From Mesocentrotus franciscanus (lineage: Eukaryota > Echinodermata > Echinoidea > Camarodonta > Strongylocentrotidae): a stretch of 64,000 bases of DNA. The stretch spans positions 20,546,335 to 20,610,334 of the forward strand of contig CP137672.1 of assembly GCA_037976565.1 (NCBI GenBank), in the 5' to 3' direction. Of this stretch, positions 61,740 to 64,000 are shown in pieces; within the stretch, counting starts at the first letter, position 1, and each line of letters begins with the position of its first letter. The notes below the pieces were generated by a model. That model was not told the origin of the DNA. It did not search any database and saw nothing but the letters and a program-made list of their open reading frames with translations. The translations under genes and the position numbers were made by a program.

Positions 61740-64000
61740 TTTTTTTATTTTCAAAAAAAATTCCATTATATATATACACAGTACATCCTTACATTTTATA
61801 CAAATAATTAAAGAAATAATTTCCACACACAATGGCTAAACAAAGATAATAATCATCACGACCGAAAACTTTGTGGCAGATAAAAACCAATATTTACAAC
61901 AAAATTAGTATTTTAAATACATAAGAAAATACCAAACATAAAACACATTGTACATGATCATGTTCGTGTTGGCACATTTCCTACACTCTCAAAATAATTT
62001 CTAAAGTGAAACCATTTCTTTTTCAGTTTATTCTCTCTGAAATTTGTGTGGTATATATATTTTTCCTTATTTCATAATCATAACGTTTTACAGCTGATAA
62101 AATTATATCAAATAAAGGAAGTTGATTTCGTAATTTGGCTGAAAATATTTCTTGTCTTACAACCATCAGAATACAGTTGAGCGCATTATTATTGCTACCG
62201 TAAAATCCAAATAATTTATATTGATTTGTTAGTATGATCCTTTCCCCCGTATTATGAAATATCCAGAACTCAAATTTCGACCAAACTTCATTAGAATAGT
62301 TACAAAAGCAAAGAACACGCATGATAGTTCTATCATTGCTAGTACAAAAAGTACACTTCTAGTCTGCCACTACACCAAACCTTTACAAAGTATCCTTCAT
62401 ATATAATATTTTATTTAAAATCTAGATTTGAAACCACCTCATGTTGATATCTATTGTTGACTGAAATGAAATTAGACACTAAGAAGCCCCAAGTTCATCT
62501 TGAAGATCAAAAAAACTTTTCCATTTTGTGGGAGCTGTACATTCTTTTACTTTGTATTTTAGAAAAGATTAATAAATATGTGAACAACAAACTTTTGTTT
62601 TCACCACAAGGTGCACGGCTTCGGGAATGGTAGGTTCTAAGGCCTTTGGAACTACATGTGTACTAAATTTAAAACCTGACCAAATTGAATTACAAAGACC
62701 ATATTACTGGAGGAAGATTGTTTGTATGTCAAACCTACGTTGAAACTCAAAATGTGAACGAAAAGAACTATATATTTTTTTAGGATGTCCTTCACAAAAT
62801 GTATTCATCGTAAATTCCAAGGCCTAAAACATAACACTTTGTTATTCATTTTAATTTGGGGGTTATTCAAGAGAGGTTGAAATGCAATGTCGTCAATAAG
62901 GATTTCGACCAAGTCTGACCGAGCGAAAAGGACCTCTTTCCCAAATGGATTTGGAGTCAAGTCTGCCAATTTTCTGAAATAATATGAGCTCATATACAAG
63001 TGAAAAAATAGGTTTGGGGCAAGAATGAATTGAACATGTGAAAAGTGAAACCTTCTGTCAGAGAATCAGTTAAGAATTTTCTAATCCACGATATCTTCAG
63101 GGATTTAGCGTGAATGTAAATATCAATTATCTTAACCCCGTCTTTATTATATGGTTGACACATTTGTTCTCTACTGATTTTATCAGGTTTGTTACCCCAT
63201 AAAAATGCATAAAAAGAACGATTTATGTCTTTCATAATTTGCGAATTCGGTTCTGGAAGTGAAAGCAATAAATAGTTCAATTTTGGTACCAACAAAGATT
63301 TGACTACAGTTATTCTTCCGAGGACAGTTAAGGTATCTTTAATTTTTTCAGTAAAATTATGATTGACCATCTCTACCAAGTTAACCGAAAAATCTATTCC
63401 TAAGCATCTCGAGTAACCTTCTGATTTAGTTTGTGCTCTGGCAGTTGCTGTTCTTGCAGGCTCTATTTCTCCCAATCCATATCACATAAGTTTTTGTGAT
63501 ATTAATTTAAAGGTTCGACATTTCTTCAAAATCACCTAATATTTTCAGTGCGCTCTGTAAATCATCTTTTGTAACGTTAAGTGTCAAAATGTTGTCATCT
63601 GCGTATTGCAGTAGTTTACTCTTTTTTTGTCCTGTAGATGCAAGCCAATTAAATCATTGGAATGTCTAATCAAAAATACTAATATTTCGCTAACAAGTAA
63701 AAAAAAAAAAAAAAGTATGGCGATAATAGATCTCCTTGACGATACCCTTGTCCTATAGTAAATCTCTCTGTGCAAAAGCGATTTACTGTGACACAAGAAG
63801 ATGCTTTTTCATAAAATAGATGAATCCATTTTTTCAGTGATGGCCCAAAATGAAAAAGTCAAGGACATTGAATAGAAACATGTGAGATATAAAGGCCTTT
63901 TCAAGATCAATCATCAACAACATGCCTGGTACATAATTAAGTTCGGTATATAATAATATCTCATAAAGTAAACGAATATTTTCTCCAATAAAACAGCCTT
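61740..64000 (-). mobile_element. LINE, L1/Tx1-like, 3' part, running off the window
   Basis: On the minus strand from the window edge: RT segments IGQGYRQGDLLSPY near 63760 and LLQYADDNILTLNV near 63600 (intact YADD), then TVLGRITVVKSLLVPKLNYL and INRSFYAFLWGNKPDKIS (63475-62990), then the C-terminal region to about 62023. Several frame breaks. T-rich plus-strand DNA at about 61740 may mark the 3' tail. It is better preserved than the LINE at 49560-53900. Confidence 0.85.

Overview
This is animal nuclear DNA: AT-rich, with split genes using GT/AG introns, tRNA-derived SINE copies, degenerate LINEs, many DNA-transposon footprints and long microsatellites. The repeat landscape and the protein-level closeness to vertebrate orthologues suggest a marine invertebrate deuterostome, most plausibly an echinoderm such as a sea urchin. 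The species call is inference; the eukaryote and metazoan call is firm.

Two complete protein-coding genes sit head to head. On the minus strand, seven coding exons between 14710 and 6450 join without a frame break into a 341-residue NFATC2IP/NIP45 (Rad60-Esc2 family) protein with two C-terminal SUMO-like domains. On the plus strand, 23 coding exons between 19139 and 45501 join in frame into a 1196-residue ANKFY1 (Rabankyrin-5): coiled coil, BTB, about 20 ankyrin repeats and a C-terminal FYVE zinc finger. A putative shared promoter near 18950-19140 has a CCAAT box, an ETS-like site and a YY1-like site on the ANKFY1 start codon. The proteins act in different processes (SUMO-linked genome maintenance versus early endosome and macropinosome traffic), so the pairing looks architectural. 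A third gene is represented only by its likely first coding exon, a signal peptide at 60554-60611 followed by a splice donor.

Layout: 1-6449 intergenic, with a LINE remnant, DNA transposon footprints and a SINE. 6450-14710 NFATC2IP, with large GAA and CAT arrays in its introns. 14711-19138 its probable 5' intron, with a LINE remnant, a GGCC-ended element and a GC-rich hairpin element. 19139-45501 ANKFY1, whose introns hold about ten identifiable mobile elements. 45502-49100 probable 3' UTR and downstream repeats. 49560-53900 a decayed LINE on the minus strand split by a GC-rich DNA transposon. 55180-58690 a SINE-like copy split by a 3068-bp hAT-type element filled with a GTGCCCC tandem array. 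58994-60120 a TTAA-flanked element and a SINE. 60554 onward the signal-peptide exon, then a second LINE running off the window.

The most notable points are: repeated partial duplication of coding exons (NFATC2IP exon 4; ANKFY1 exons 9, 13 and 16); an NPF-plus-acidic motif in a lineage-specific glycine-rich insert of ANKFY1, at a different place from the vertebrate EHD1-binding motif; several nested transposons with recognisable target-site duplications; and the hAT-type element carrying a two-tier tandem repeat. I found no microbial, viral or CRISPR-like system.
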